Assembly: GCA_021286965.1 (NCBI GenBank)
Contig: JAJTBK010000429.1
Location: 1 to 14,270, forward strand
Direction: 5' to 3'
DNA from: Comamonadaceae bacterium
GTDB taxonomy: Bacteria > Pseudomonadota > Gammaproteobacteria > Burkholderiales > Burkholderiaceae_C
DNA: 14,270 nt
Position 1 is the stretch's first letter. Each line of letters starts with the position of its first letter. This document shows positions 6,162 through 12,731 of this stretch, piece by piece. The notes below the pieces were generated by a model. It worked only from the letters and a program-made list of their open reading frames with translations, was not told the origin of the DNA and did not search any database. A program made the translations under genes and the position numbers.

Positions 6162-6665
6162 GGGGCGGCGAAACGCCACCACCTGCCTGGCCCAGTAAGG
6201 GCCGCTCAGGCGGTCGAGCCGCACCTCGCCGCCGCTGGAGGGCGCGTGCACAAAGCGCCCCTGGCCGACGTAGATGCCGGCATGGCTGGGCCGGGCGCCG
6301 CCAAACACCACCAGATCGCCGGTGCGCAGCGCCTCGGCATCAACGGCAGCGCCAAATTGGTTGAGCTGGGCTACGGTGCGCGGCGGCGCCACGCCGGCCC
6401 GGCTTTGGTACACGTAGCCGATCAGGCCGCTGCAGTCAAAGCCGCCTTCGGGCGTGTTGCCACCGTAGCGGTAGGGGGTGCCGACCAGGCCCAGGGCGTG
6501 GATGGCAATGTCGCTCGACTGCTCGGGCGAGAGTTGCTCCGGCGCCAGCACCGCCAGGCCGCTGCGCTGTGGCGGCGCACTGGAGCAGCCGGCCAACAGC
6601 AGGGCGCAGCCCAGGGCCAGCAGGCCCCGGTGGTGCCGGCGTGACAAAAAACGCAAACCACTCAT
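6159..6665 (-). CDS. NlpC/P60 family lipoprotein, peptidoglycan endopeptidase
   Basis: 168 residues from the ATG at 6665. The N-terminus has a lipoprotein signal with lipobox LLLAGC, so Cys27 should be lipidated. The rest is an NlpC/P60 domain with catalytic Cys78 in GGFDCSGLIGYVY, His128 in PSHAGIYVG and His140 in FVHAPSSGG, the normal Cys-His-His arrangement of gamma-D-glutamyl-diamino acid endopeptidases of the NlpC/Spr type. It probably acts in the periplasm on peptide stems during wall growth. The ATG at 6665 is preferred because the lipobox is then correctly placed; the frame extends 37 codons upstream into leuA but that extension is Arg/Pro-rich and not signal-like. No clear Shine-Dalgarno sequence. 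It lies 34 bp after leuA and 35 bp before aroG. Confidence 0.88.
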   Translation of the reverse strand: MSGLRFLSRRHHRGLLALGCALLLAGCSSAPPQRSGLAVLAPEQLSPEQSSDIAIHALGLVGTPYRYGGNTPEGGFDCSGLIGYVYQSRAGVAPPRTVAQLNQFGAAVDAEALRTGDLVVFGGARPSHAGIYVGQGRFVHAPSSGGEVRLDRLSGPYWARQVVAFRRP

Positions 6666-6699
6666 GGTTGGCGAGCTTAGCGCAGGGCGGCGCCAGGCA

Positions 6700-8403
6700 T
6701 CAAGCCATGGCCTGGGGGCGGGCCTGCGCCGCTGCCTGCGGTGGCTGGCGCCGCTGGCGCAGCCGGTTGGCAGCACTCACCATGGCCTGCACCGAGGCGG
6801 TGACGATGTTGTGGTGCAGGCCGACGCCAAAGGTGGCGCCGGGCAGGCCGTCCATGCCCGCCTCCACCAGGGCCAGTGCCTGCGCGCCCGAGCCGCTGCC
6901 GGTGGCGCGCTCCTCGTAGCCGTGGATGCGCAGCGGCAGGCCGAGCGCATCGACGGCGGCATCGATCGGGCCGTTGCCCTGGCCCTGCAGCGTCAGGCGC
7001 TGGCCGTCGATGGCGACGTCAATTTCAATGTGCTGGCCGTCGCCCGCCAGGCGGTGGTCGCAGTACGTCACCATGCCCGGCACGCCCTGGGGCTGCTGCA
7101 GGTAGGTGGCCTGGAACAGGGCCCAGAGGGCTGCGCCCGTCATCTCGGCCTCGCTCGCGTCGGCGGCACGCTGCACCACGGCGCTGAACTCGACCTGCAT
7201 CCGCCGGGGCATGACGATGCCGCGCTCGCGTTCGAGTAGGTAGGCAATGCCGCCTTTGCCCGACTGGCTGTTGACGCGCACGATGCCGTCGTAGCTGCGC
7301 CCCAGGTCTGCCGGGTCGATCGGCAGGTAGGGCACCTGCCACGGGCCAGTGCTGTCGTGCGCGGCAAAGCCCTTCTTGATCGCGTCCTGGTGCGAGCCCG
7401 AGAACGAGGTGAACACCAGGTCGCCGGCGTAGGGGTGGCGCGGATGGATCGGCAGGCCGGTGCATTCCTCGGCCACGCGTGCGACGGCGCCGATGTCGGA
7501 AAAATCCAGCCCCGGGTGCACGCCCTGGGTGTAGAGGTTGAGCGCCACCGTCACCAGGTCGAGATTGCCGCTGCGCTCGCCGTTGCCGAACAGGCAGCCT
7601 TCCACGCGCTCGGCGCCGGCGAGCAAGGCCAGCTCGGCGGCGGCCACGCCCGTGCCCCGGTCGTTGTGCGGGTGCACCGAGAGCACGATGTGCTCGCGCG
7701 GGTGGAGGCGCTGGTGCATCCACTCCACCTGGTCGGCAAAGCGGTTGGGCGTGGCGTTTTCCACCGTGGTCGGCAGGTTGATGATGACGGGGCGCTGCGG
7801 GCCCACGCCCCAGGCGATGAGCGCGGTCTGGCAGGCTTTGAGCGAGACGTCGAGCTCGGTGGCGTTGAAGGTTTCGGGCGAGTACTGCAGCGTCCACTGC
7901 GTCTCGGGCTGGGCGTCGGTCAGGTGCTTGAGGTGGCTGACGTGCTCGTGCACGAAGGCCAGCATCTGCGTCACGTTCATGCCGAACACCACGCGGCGCC
8001 ACACCGGGGCGGTGGCGTTGTACAGGTGCACGATGGCGCGCGGCGCGCCGCGCAGCGCCTCGACGGTGCGCGCGATCAAATCGGGGCGCGACTGCGTCAT
8101 GACCATCAGGGTCACGTCCTCGGGAATGAGGTCTTCGTCGATCAGGCGGCGCACGAAGTCGTAGTCGGTCTGCGAGGCGGCGGGAAAGCCGACTTCGATC
8201 TGCTTGAAGCCGATGCGCACCAGCTCCTGAAAGAGCTTCATCTTGCGCGCGCCGTTCATGGGCTCGAACAGCGCCTGGTTGCCGTCGCGCAGGTCGGTCG
8301 AGAGCCACTGCGGCGCGCGGCTGAGGGTGTTGGCGGGCCAGCGGCGCTCGGTGAGGGTGATGGGGGCGGCGGCGGGGTACTTGCGGGAAGGCTGGGCAAT
8401 CAT
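6700..8403 (-). CDS. leuA: 2-isopropylmalate synthase (long LeuA type)
   Basis: 567 residues. It condenses acetyl-CoA and 2-oxoisovalerate, the committed step of leucine synthesis. The HMGL-like TIM barrel shows STDLRDGNQAL (about 35-45; metal-ligand Asp37) and HPHNDRGTG (metal-ligand histidines), followed by NGERSGNLDLV. The C-terminal part (from about residue 430) matches the LeuA allosteric domain that binds leucine. The WPANTLSRAPQWLSTDLRDG start and the length are of the actinobacterial/yeast-like class rather than the ~520-residue E. coli class. The ATG at 8403 is chosen because GGAG lies eight nt before it; an in-frame GTG at 8415 overlaps that Shine-Dalgarno. Upstream is a probable leader-peptide attenuator (8529-8632). 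Confidence 0.94.
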   Translation of the reverse strand: MIAQPSRKYPAAAPITLTERRWPANTLSRAPQWLSTDLRDGNQALFEPMNGARKMKLFQELVRIGFKQIEVGFPAASQTDYDFVRRLIDEDLIPEDVTLMVMTQSRPDLIARTVEALRGAPRAIVHLYNATAPVWRRVVFGMNVTQMLAFVHEHVSHLKHLTDAQPETQWTLQYSPETFNATELDVSLKACQTALIAWGVGPQRPVIINLPTTVENATPNRFADQVEWMHQRLHPREHIVLSVHPHNDRGTGVAAAELALLAGAERVEGCLFGNGERSGNLDLVTVALNLYTQGVHPGLDFSDIGAVARVAEECTGLPIHPRHPYAGDLVFTSFSGSHQDAIKKGFAAHDSTGPWQVPYLPIDPADLGRSYDGIVRVNSQSGKGGIAYLLERERGIVMPRRMQVEFSAVVQRAADASEAEMTGAALWALFQATYLQQPQGVPGMVTYCDHRLAGDGQHIEIDVAIDGQRLTLQGQGNGPIDAAVDALGLPLRIHGYEERATGSGSGAQALALVEAGMDGLPGATFGVGLHHNIVTASVQAMVSAANRLRQRRQPPQAAAQARPQAMA

Positions 8404-8528
8404 GATCGGCTCCACGAATCAAAACGGCAATGCTTGGAAAACAAGATGCGGCATCCCCTGCAGCCCTTCACGCGGGGGGGAAGGCTGGTGTGTGGGCCGG
8501 GATCGGGGGGATGCGGTGGTTGCGCGCA

Positions 8529-8546
8529 AAAGCCGCTGCGGGCTTT
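8529..8546 (-). terminator. Candidate attenuator hairpin in the leuA leader
   Basis: Read leftward: AAAGCC, loop CGCAGC, GGCTTT, continuing into T and then GCG. It is a terminator-like hairpin with a short T-run, placed directly at the end of the leader peptide. A second possible interaction in the 8416-8528 leader is GGGGATGC (8507-8514) with GCATCCCC (8451-8458), and GATGC/GCATC next to TTGTTTT (leftward, near 8436-8455) is a weak alternative. The actual attenuator pair cannot be decided by eye. Confidence 0.4.
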
Positions 8547-8632
8547 CAGGCAACCAGGGTGGCGAACGCAGGCAGACCCCGGCCAGGTACTAGACCTAGC
8601 GCTAGGGTGGCGGTGAGCAGGCTGCGTTGCAT
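8546..8632 (-). CDS. Putative leucine leader peptide (LeuL-like) upstream of leuA
   Basis: A 28-codon frame beginning MQRSLLTATLALGLV and ending ATLVA, 142 bp ahead of leuA. Codons 5, 6, 10, 12, 14, 20 and 26 are leucine. Codons 10, 12 and 14 are CTA and codon 15 is GTA, rare codons in this GC-rich genome where leuA itself uses almost only CTG and CTC. Slow decoding of rare leucine codons is the known principle of leuL attenuation in E. coli. A hairpin follows directly (8529-8546). A -10-like TACGAT (8647-8642) ends 9 nt before the ATG and no Shine-Dalgarno is present. The peptide's role is inferred; the alternative is a chance frame. Confidence 0.55.
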   Translation of the reverse strand: MQRSLLTATLALGLVPGRGLPAFATLVA

Positions 8633-8679
8633 AGGGCGGCCATCGTAGCACAGGCGTTTGCACCTGTGCGCTGGCGCGT

Positions 8680-9084
8680 TCAGCGGGCGCGCTCGGCGTA
8701 GCGCGTAAAGCGCAGCGCCTGGCCCTCAGCGGTGATGCGGCGCCAGACGGCGCGCTTTTCGCTCGGGTCGAGTTCGAGCCACTGCTGCACTTCGGCAAAG
8801 CTGCGCCCGCAGCCCTTGCACTGCGCGTCGCCCTGGCTGGTCGAGCAAATGGCGATGCAGGGGGTGTCGCTCTGGCACTCGTACCAGGCCAGCCAGGCGG
8901 CCAGTGCCGGGGCGCTGAATTCTGTGGCCAGGGCCTCGCTGCGGCGGTGGTAGGCCAGGTGGGCGTAGAGCGTGGCCAGCGCCGCCACTTCGGGCGCCAG
9001 CGCGGCGCCCGTTGGCACCGGGCGCAGGGCGCGCCAGTGGTTGATGGCGGCTTCGATGTCGGTGATGTGGATGGCGCAGCGCAT
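8680..9084 (-). CDS. DUF3717-DUF1289 domain protein
   Basis: 134 residues from the ATG at 9084. The N-terminal part ITDIEAAINHWRAL is the DUF3717 signature. The C-terminal half is DUF1289: DTPCIAICSTSQGDAQC with KGCGRSFAEVQQWLEL, whose four conserved cysteines probably hold a metal or iron-sulfur centre. Function is unknown; DUF1289 proteins are small, cytoplasmic and often near metabolic genes. The start is uncertain, because an in-frame ATG at 9099 gives five more residues but overlaps the -10-like TATGAT (9100-9095). No Shine-Dalgarno precedes either codon. It is divergent from the riboswitch-terC unit. An imperfect hairpin, CACAGG/CCTGTG at 8649-8668, lies downstream but has no T-run. Confidence 0.8.
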   Translation of the reverse strand: MRCAIHITDIEAAINHWRALRPVPTGAALAPEVAALATLYAHLAYHRRSEALATEFSAPALAAWLAWYECQSDTPCIAICSTSQGDAQCKGCGRSFAEVQQWLELDPSEKRAVWRRITAEGQALRFTRYAERAR

Positions 9085-9135
9085 GGGGGGCGCGATCATA
9101 GAACGTGCCCATAGAACTGTGTTCCAATACCGGCT

Positions 9136-9245
9136 CTTCAAAGGGGAGTAGCTCCTCGTTGCCAGGTCGTCAACACGAAATCTTGCGATTTCCGGCCTGT
9201 CAGGCTGGCGCACGGCGCGCCGGCCGAGCAAGACCTTTGAGCCCG
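9136..9245 (+). promoter_or_regulatory. yybP-ykoY Mn2+ riboswitch aptamer
   Basis: Recognised by its conserved pieces in order: TCAAAGG (9138-9144) joined to GGAGTAGCTCC, then GGTCGTCAACACG (9165-9177), a variable GC-rich arm, and GAGCAAGACCTTTGA (9226-9240). TCAAAGG and CCTTTGA form the closing P1 helix with seven perfect pairs. This RNA class senses Mn2+ and typically controls Mn2+ exporters, which agrees with the TerC gene 100 bp downstream. Confidence 0.88.
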
Positions 9246-9332
9246 GGGCCCTCACGCGCCCGGCTCAAAGCGTTGTGCGCCCCACCGGGCCTGCCCCGCC
9301 CCCGCCGTCCGTGTGCCCCTTCGTTGTGAAGG
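9235..9332 (+). promoter_or_regulatory. Expression platform of the terC riboswitch
   Basis: CTTTGAGCC (9235-9243), which contains the 3' strand of P1, can alternatively pair with GGCTCAAAG (9262-9270), nine perfect base pairs, so aptamer and alternative helix are mutually exclusive. Further down CCTTC (9318-9322) can pair with the Shine-Dalgarno GAAGG (9328-9332) over a five-base loop. There is no T-run after either helix, so control is more likely translational or Rho-dependent; the stretch 9279-9320 is strikingly C-rich, as rut sites are. By analogy Mn2+ would turn expression on. Confidence 0.6.
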
Positions 9333-9339
9333 CATTGCT

Positions 9340-10092
9340 ATGGATTTGGATTTTCTTACCCACACCCCGTTCTGGATTGCGCTCGGCCAGATCGTCGTCA
9401 TCGACATCCTGCTTGGCGGCGACAACGCCGTCGTCATCGCCCTGGCCTGCCGCAAGCTGCCGCCGGCGCTGCGCACGCGGGGCATTTTGTATGGCACGGC
9501 GGGCGCCATCGGGCTGCGCGTGCTGCTCATCGTCTTTGCCATGGCGCTGCTGCAGCTGCCGGCGCTCAAGCTGGTGGGGGCGCTGCTGCTGCTGTGGATC
9601 GGCGTCAAGCTGCTGGCGCCCGATGAGGATGCCCACGGCTCGATCGAGGGCAGCGACAAGCTGCTGGCGGCGATCCGCACCATCATCGTGGCGGATTTGG
9701 TGATGAGCGTGGACAACGTCATCGCCATCGCCGGCGCGGCCCAGGCCTCGCACCAGGATCACCATGTGCTGCTGGTGTCGCTGGGGCTGCTGATCTCCAT
9801 CCCCATCATCATCTGGGGCTCGCAGCTGGTGCTGCACCTGATGGAGCGTTTTCCGTTCATCATCACCGCCGGCGGCATGTTGCTCGGCTGGATTGCGGGC
9901 GGAATGCTGGTGACCGATCCGCTGTTCTTGCACCCCGAGCAATGGCCGTGGGCGCCCAAGCTGGGCAGCCTCAACGCCCAGGGTTTGGCTGAAATCAGCC
10001 GCCCCCTGTACTGGGGCGCGCACCTGGGCGGGGCGCTGCTGGTGCTGGCGCTGGGGCAGTGGCTCAAGGGGCGGCGCCAGCGCGCGGCCTGA
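9340..10092 (+). CDS. TerC-family membrane protein, probable Mn2+ exporter
   Basis: 250 residues with about seven membrane helices. Two conserved acidic motifs face each other in the TerC repeat: GGDNAVVIAL with Asp28 and SVDNVIAIAG with Asp125. A cytoplasmic loop rich in acidic residues (APDEDAHGSIEGSD) separates the halves, and a His-containing stretch (QASHQDHH) follows. TerC relatives such as Alx and MeeF/MeeY-type proteins export Mn2+; the upstream yybP-ykoY riboswitch makes this the likely substrate. The ATG at 9340 is chosen from GAAGG seven nt upstream; a GTG at 9313 lies inside the control region. It is followed by a small membrane protein gene 38 bp downstream. Confidence 0.88.
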   Translation: MDLDFLTHTPFWIALGQIVVIDILLGGDNAVVIALACRKLPPALRTRGILYGTAGAIGLRVLLIVFAMALLQLPALKLVGALLLLWIGVKLLAPDEDAHGSIEGSDKLLAAIRTIIVADLVMSVDNVIAIAGAAQASHQDHHVLLVSLGLLISIPIIIWGSQLVLHLMERFPFIITAGGMLLGWIAGGMLVTDPLFLHPEQWPWAPKLGSLNAQGLAEISRPLYWGAHLGGALLVLALGQWLKGRRQRAA

Positions 10093-10130
10093 ACACCGTC
10101 ATTGGCGCGCCTGCGGTATCCTGGCGCGCT

Positions 10131-10484
10131 ATGAAACTGCTCTTCAAATGGCTGCTCAGCGGTGCCGCCCTGCTGCTGGTGGCCCAGCTCTACAGCGGCG
10201 TCGAGGTGCGCAGCTTTGGCGCAGCGCTGTGGGCGGCGCTGGTCATCGGCCTGTTCAACGCCGTGCTGCGCCCGCTGCTGGTGGTGCTGACACTGCCGGT
10301 GACGGTGGTCACCGTGGGCCTGTTTTTGTTCGTCATCAACGCCCTCATGTTCTGGGCCGCAGCCGGGGTGCTCGACGGTTTTCACGTCGGCGGCTTTGGC
10401 GCGGCGCTGCTGGGTTCGCTGCTGTATTCCGCCTTGGGGCTGGCGGTCGATTCAGCGCTCGAGCGCCTGTTCCCGCGCCAGTGA
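10131..10484 (+). CDS. Phage holin family 4-type small membrane protein
   Basis: 117 residues with about four membrane helices. The pattern (IGLFNAVLRPLLVVLTLPVTVVTVGLFLFVINALMFW) is that of the phage_holin_4_2 family, chromosomal proteins common in bacteria and not evidence for a prophage. Function unknown. The ATG at 10131 has no Shine-Dalgarno; a -10-like TATCCT (10117-10122) ends 8 nt upstream. The last 33 bp overlap the 3' end of the convergent protease gene. It may be read with terC. Confidence 0.82.
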   Translation: MKLLFKWLLSGAALLLVAQLYSGVEVRSFGAALWAALVIGLFNAVLRPLLVVLTLPVTVVTVGLFLFVINALMFWAAAGVLDGFHVGGFGAALLGSLLYSALGLAVDSALERLFPRQ

Positions 10485-11993
10485 CTGCACGGCACGCAGC
10501 CGCGTGTCGATGATCGAAGCCTCGACGTAATCAGCCGCCGCGCTGCTCTGGCGTGCCAGGTCTTGCCCGGCCTTGAAGCGGTCGATGGCGCCAGCGTAGT
10601 CGCAATGCGCCACCTGCGCCTCGGCCTCGGCGCGGATGGCGCGCAGGCGCTGGCCCTGCTGCTGCCAGGCTTGCGCCAGCAGCTGCCACAGCGTGGCGTC
10701 CTGCGGGTGCTCGACCAGCCAGGTCTCCAGCGCCCCCGTCACCTCGGCCCCCTGCCCCAGGCGCAGCGCCGCCTGGCTGCGCAGCAGCAATTCTGGCCGG
10801 GCGCGGCTCGGGCCGGTGAGCAAGGCGGCCACCTGCTCGGGCTTGCCCGCCTGCAGCGCGATTTCAGCGGCCAGCAGGCGCACCTGGCGCGCGGCGCCGG
10901 CGTGGCTGGTGCTGGCAGTACGCAGCAGCTCCAGGTTGCGCTCGGCAGCGGCCCATTCGCCCGCCTGGGCATGGCCCAGGGCGGCGGCGTACCAGGCGGC
11001 CACTTTCTCTGCGGGCGCCCGGCTGGCAAAGCCGGTGCTTTGCGGCTCGGCCATCCACTGGCGCAGCAAATCGACACCGGGGCGCGCGAGCACGCGCGCG
11101 CGGGCGGCGAGCATGGCGTGTTCGAGCGTGGGCAGCGGGCTCGGCGCTTGCGCCAGCGCGGCGGGCAGGCGCGCGTGCATGTCGGCCATGCGCTCGGTGG
11201 TCAGCGGGTGGCTGCGCAGGTAGGGCCAGCTGCCGTTGTCGTTCAGGCGGTTGGCCTGCTGCAGCTTGTCGAACATGCTGACGAAGCCCTGCGGCGCAAA
11301 GCCGGCGGGCTGCATCAGGCTGTAGCCGACGCGGTCGGCCTCGCGCTCCATGTCGCGGGAGAAGTTGAGCTGGTTTTGCACCGCCAGCGCTTGGCCGCCG
11401 ACCATCAGCGCCTGGCCGGCGTTCGGGCTTTTGCTGGCTGCGAGTGCGCCCAGCACCATGGCGCCGATCATCAGCGGCGTGCTGCGCTGCTGCTGCGCCA
11501 TCAGGCGTGCGATGTGGCGCTGCGTGATGTGGCTGAGCTCGTGCGCCAGCACCGAGGCGAGCTCGTCGCGGCTCGTGACGACGCCGATCAGCCCCAGGTG
11601 CACGCCCATGTAGCCGCCGGGCAGGGCAAAGGCGTTGACGCTGCGGTCGCGCCCGAGCAGGATGTGCCAGGCAAAGCGCTCTTGCAGCTCCGGCGCGAGC
11701 TCGCCGCGCGCGCGCGCCGCCTGCACCAGCTGGTCAAAAATGCCCTGCACGTATTCCTGCAGCGGGGCGTCGTCGATGTAGTCCGGGTCGCGGTAGAGCT
11801 CGCGGATGATGCTGTCGCCAATGCGCCGCTCGGCGCTGGTGGTGAGCGCCAGGCCGTCGCCCAGCGTCGGCAGCGCCGACTGCGCGTGCACCGGCGGCGC
11901 CTGTAGCCCCCCTATTGCTATCAAAAGAGAAGCTGCTAGCGCTTGTCCACAGCGCCTTAGAGGCAAATTTTGTTTGATTTTTTGCACGGCCAT
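10452..11993 (-). CDS. Periplasmic M48 metalloprotease with TPR-like C-terminus (BepA-like)
   Basis: 513 residues. A signal peptide (GQALAASLLIAIGGLQAPPVHA, cleavage near residue 37) sends it to the periplasm. The M48 domain carries the zinc motif HELSH (151-155) in VLAHELSHITQRH, with the third ligand Glu218 in MEREADRVG. The C-terminal ~200 residues are alanine-rich helical repeats of TPR type, as in BepA (YfgC), which degrades or assists assembly of outer-membrane proteins such as LptD. Two starts are close together: ATG at 11993, and GTG at 11987, which has AAGGA five nt upstream. Residues 4-26 are encoded by a dispersed repeat (11917-11983). The tail overlaps the holin-like gene by 33 bp; both proteins read ALER over the palindrome GCGCTCGAGCGC (10455-10466). 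Divergent from moaC. Confidence 0.9.
   Translation of the reverse strand: MAVQKIKQNLPLRRCGQALAASLLIAIGGLQAPPVHAQSALPTLGDGLALTTSAERRIGDSIIRELYRDPDYIDDAPLQEYVQGIFDQLVQAARARGELAPELQERFAWHILLGRDRSVNAFALPGGYMGVHLGLIGVVTSRDELASVLAHELSHITQRHIARLMAQQQRSTPLMIGAMVLGALAASKSPNAGQALMVGGQALAVQNQLNFSRDMEREADRVGYSLMQPAGFAPQGFVSMFDKLQQANRLNDNGSWPYLRSHPLTTERMADMHARLPAALAQAPSPLPTLEHAMLAARARVLARPGVDLLRQWMAEPQSTGFASRAPAEKVAAWYAAALGHAQAGEWAAAERNLELLRTASTSHAGAARQVRLLAAEIALQAGKPEQVAALLTGPSRARPELLLRSQAALRLGQGAEVTGALETWLVEHPQDATLWQLLAQAWQQQGQRLRAIRAEAEAQVAHCDYAGAIDRFKAGQDLARQSSAAADYVEASIIDTRLRAVQSLAREQALER
11917..11983 (+). repeat. Dispersed repeat copy 2, inside the protease signal-peptide coding region
   Basis: GCTATCAAAAGAGAAGCTGC, then TAGCGCTTGTCCACAGCGCC, then TTAGAGGCAAATTTTG: the same order of elements as copy 1 (1099-1165) and copy 3 (12551-12599). 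The copy lies entirely within the 5' part of the M48 protease gene and is read antisense as its residues 4-26. Confidence 0.65.
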
Positions 11994-12066
11994 CCTTGGG
12001 CGCCCAGGGCGCGGGCGCAGGGCCGTATGATGCCCGGCTTGCCCTTTGCGTTCCGCCTTTTTTGCC

Positions 12067-12558
12067 ATGACCACCAGCTCCCCCCTCACCCACTTCGATG
12101 CCCAGGGCCAGGCCCACATGGTGGACGTGGGCGCCAAAAGCGCCACGCGCCGCCAGGCGATCGCCACCGGCCGCATCCGCATGGCGGCGGCCACGCTGGC
12201 GCTGATTGCGAGCGGCAGCGCCAAAAAAGGCGATGTGCTGGGCGTGGCGCGCATCGCCGCCATCATGGCGGCGAAGAAAACCAGCGACCTGATTCCGCTG
12301 TGCCACCCGCTGGCGCTGACCCGCGTGGCAGTGGAATTTGCCCTGCTGTCGGCAGACAACGCCGTGCAATGCACCGCCACGGTAGAAACCGTGGGCCCGA
12401 CGGGGGTGGAGATGGAGGCGCTGACCGCCGTCCAGGTGGGCCTGCTGACGATCTACGACATGTGCAAGGCGGCCGACAAGCACATGGTGATGGAGGGCGT
12501 GCAGGTGCTGGAGAAGCACGGCGGCAAATCGGGCAGCTTTGTGGCTGATTTAGCCTAG
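12067..12558 (+). CDS. moaC: Cyclic pyranopterin monophosphate synthase MoaC
   Basis: 163 residues, normal family length. With MoaA it converts GTP to cPMP, the first stage of molybdenum-cofactor synthesis, in the cytoplasm. Seen are [23 protein letters not shown] (79-80 CH), [10 protein letters not shown] and YDMCKAADK, where Asp131 and Lys134 correspond to the catalytic pair of the E. coli enzyme. The ATG at 12067 has no Shine-Dalgarno; an in-frame TTG at 12046 is not supported. A -10-like TATGAT lies at 12026-12031. The last codons (TTA GCC TAG) fall in dispersed repeat copy 3. No other molybdopterin gene is in the window. Confidence 0.93.
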   Translation: MTTSSPLTHFDAQGQAHMVDVGAKSATRRQAIATGRIRMAAATLALIASGSAKKGDVLGVARIAAIMAAKKTSDLIPLCHPLALTRVAVEFALLSADNAVQCTATVETVGPTGVEMEALTAVQVGLLTIYDMCKAADKHMVMEGVQVLEKHGGKSGSFVADLA

Positions 12559-12599
12559 AAGGCGCTTGCAGAAAGCGTTAAAAGCTATCTTTTTGATAG
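12551..12599 (-). repeat. Dispersed repeat copy 3, between moaC and tRNA-Arg
   Basis: Read leftward from 12599: CTATC-AAAAA-GATAG, CTTTTAACGCTTTCTGCAAG, CGCCTTCTAGGCTAA. This aligns with copies 1 and 2. It begins at the base after the encoded CCA of the tRNA and ends within the last codons of moaC, so the repeat fills the whole space between the two genes. Confidence 0.6.
12580..12599 (-). terminator. Probable tRNA-Arg terminator supplied by the repeat
   Basis: Leftward stem CTATC / GATAG with an A5 loop, followed by C and four T. The stem is only five A/T-rich pairs, so it is weak on paper, but it starts one base after the tRNA 3' CCA. Confidence 0.4.
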
Positions 12600-12676
12600 T
12601 GGCCTGCCCGGAGGGACTCGAACCCCCGACCTATTGCTTAGAAGGCAATTGCTCTATCCGGTTGAGCTACGGGCAG
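12600..12676 (-). tRNA. tRNA-Arg (anticodon TCT), CCA encoded
   Basis: 77 nt on the minus strand. The acceptor stem is CTGCCCG (12676-12670) with CGGGCAG (12610-12604), discriminator G at 12603 and encoded CCA at 12602-12600. The D arm is GCTCAACCGGATAGAGC. The anticodon arm is ATTGC, loop CTTCTAA, GCAAT, giving anticodon TCT for AGA/AGG codons. The T arm is GGGGG, TTCGAGT, CCCTC. All arms pair fully except normal wobble positions. No intron or odd residue is seen. Confidence 0.96.
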
Positions 12677-12691
12677 CCGTGAAGGCTGGCG

Positions 12692-12697
12692 ATCATA
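12692..12697 (-). promoter_or_regulatory. -10 element of the tRNA-Arg promoter
   Basis: TATGAT on the minus strand, 15 nt before the mature tRNA 5' end, which gives a short 5' leader for RNase P. No convincing -35 lies at 16-18 bp (TGTTTG at 17 bp). The same hexamer is the candidate -10 at 9100-9095 and 12026-12031. Confidence 0.5.
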
Positions 12698-12731
12698 CCG
12701 CCCTGGGACGGGCGCAAACAGGGAATGCACA

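Noticed and set aside
8595..8606. Perfect palindrome CCTAGCGCTAGG as an operator or insertion-sequence end
   Set aside because: It is made by the CTA GCG CTA GGT codons of the leader peptide; no second inverted end or transposase is nearby.
10131..10484. Prophage remnant suggested by the holin-family protein
   Set aside because: Chromosomal members of this family are widespread; no lysin, structural or integrase gene accompanies it.
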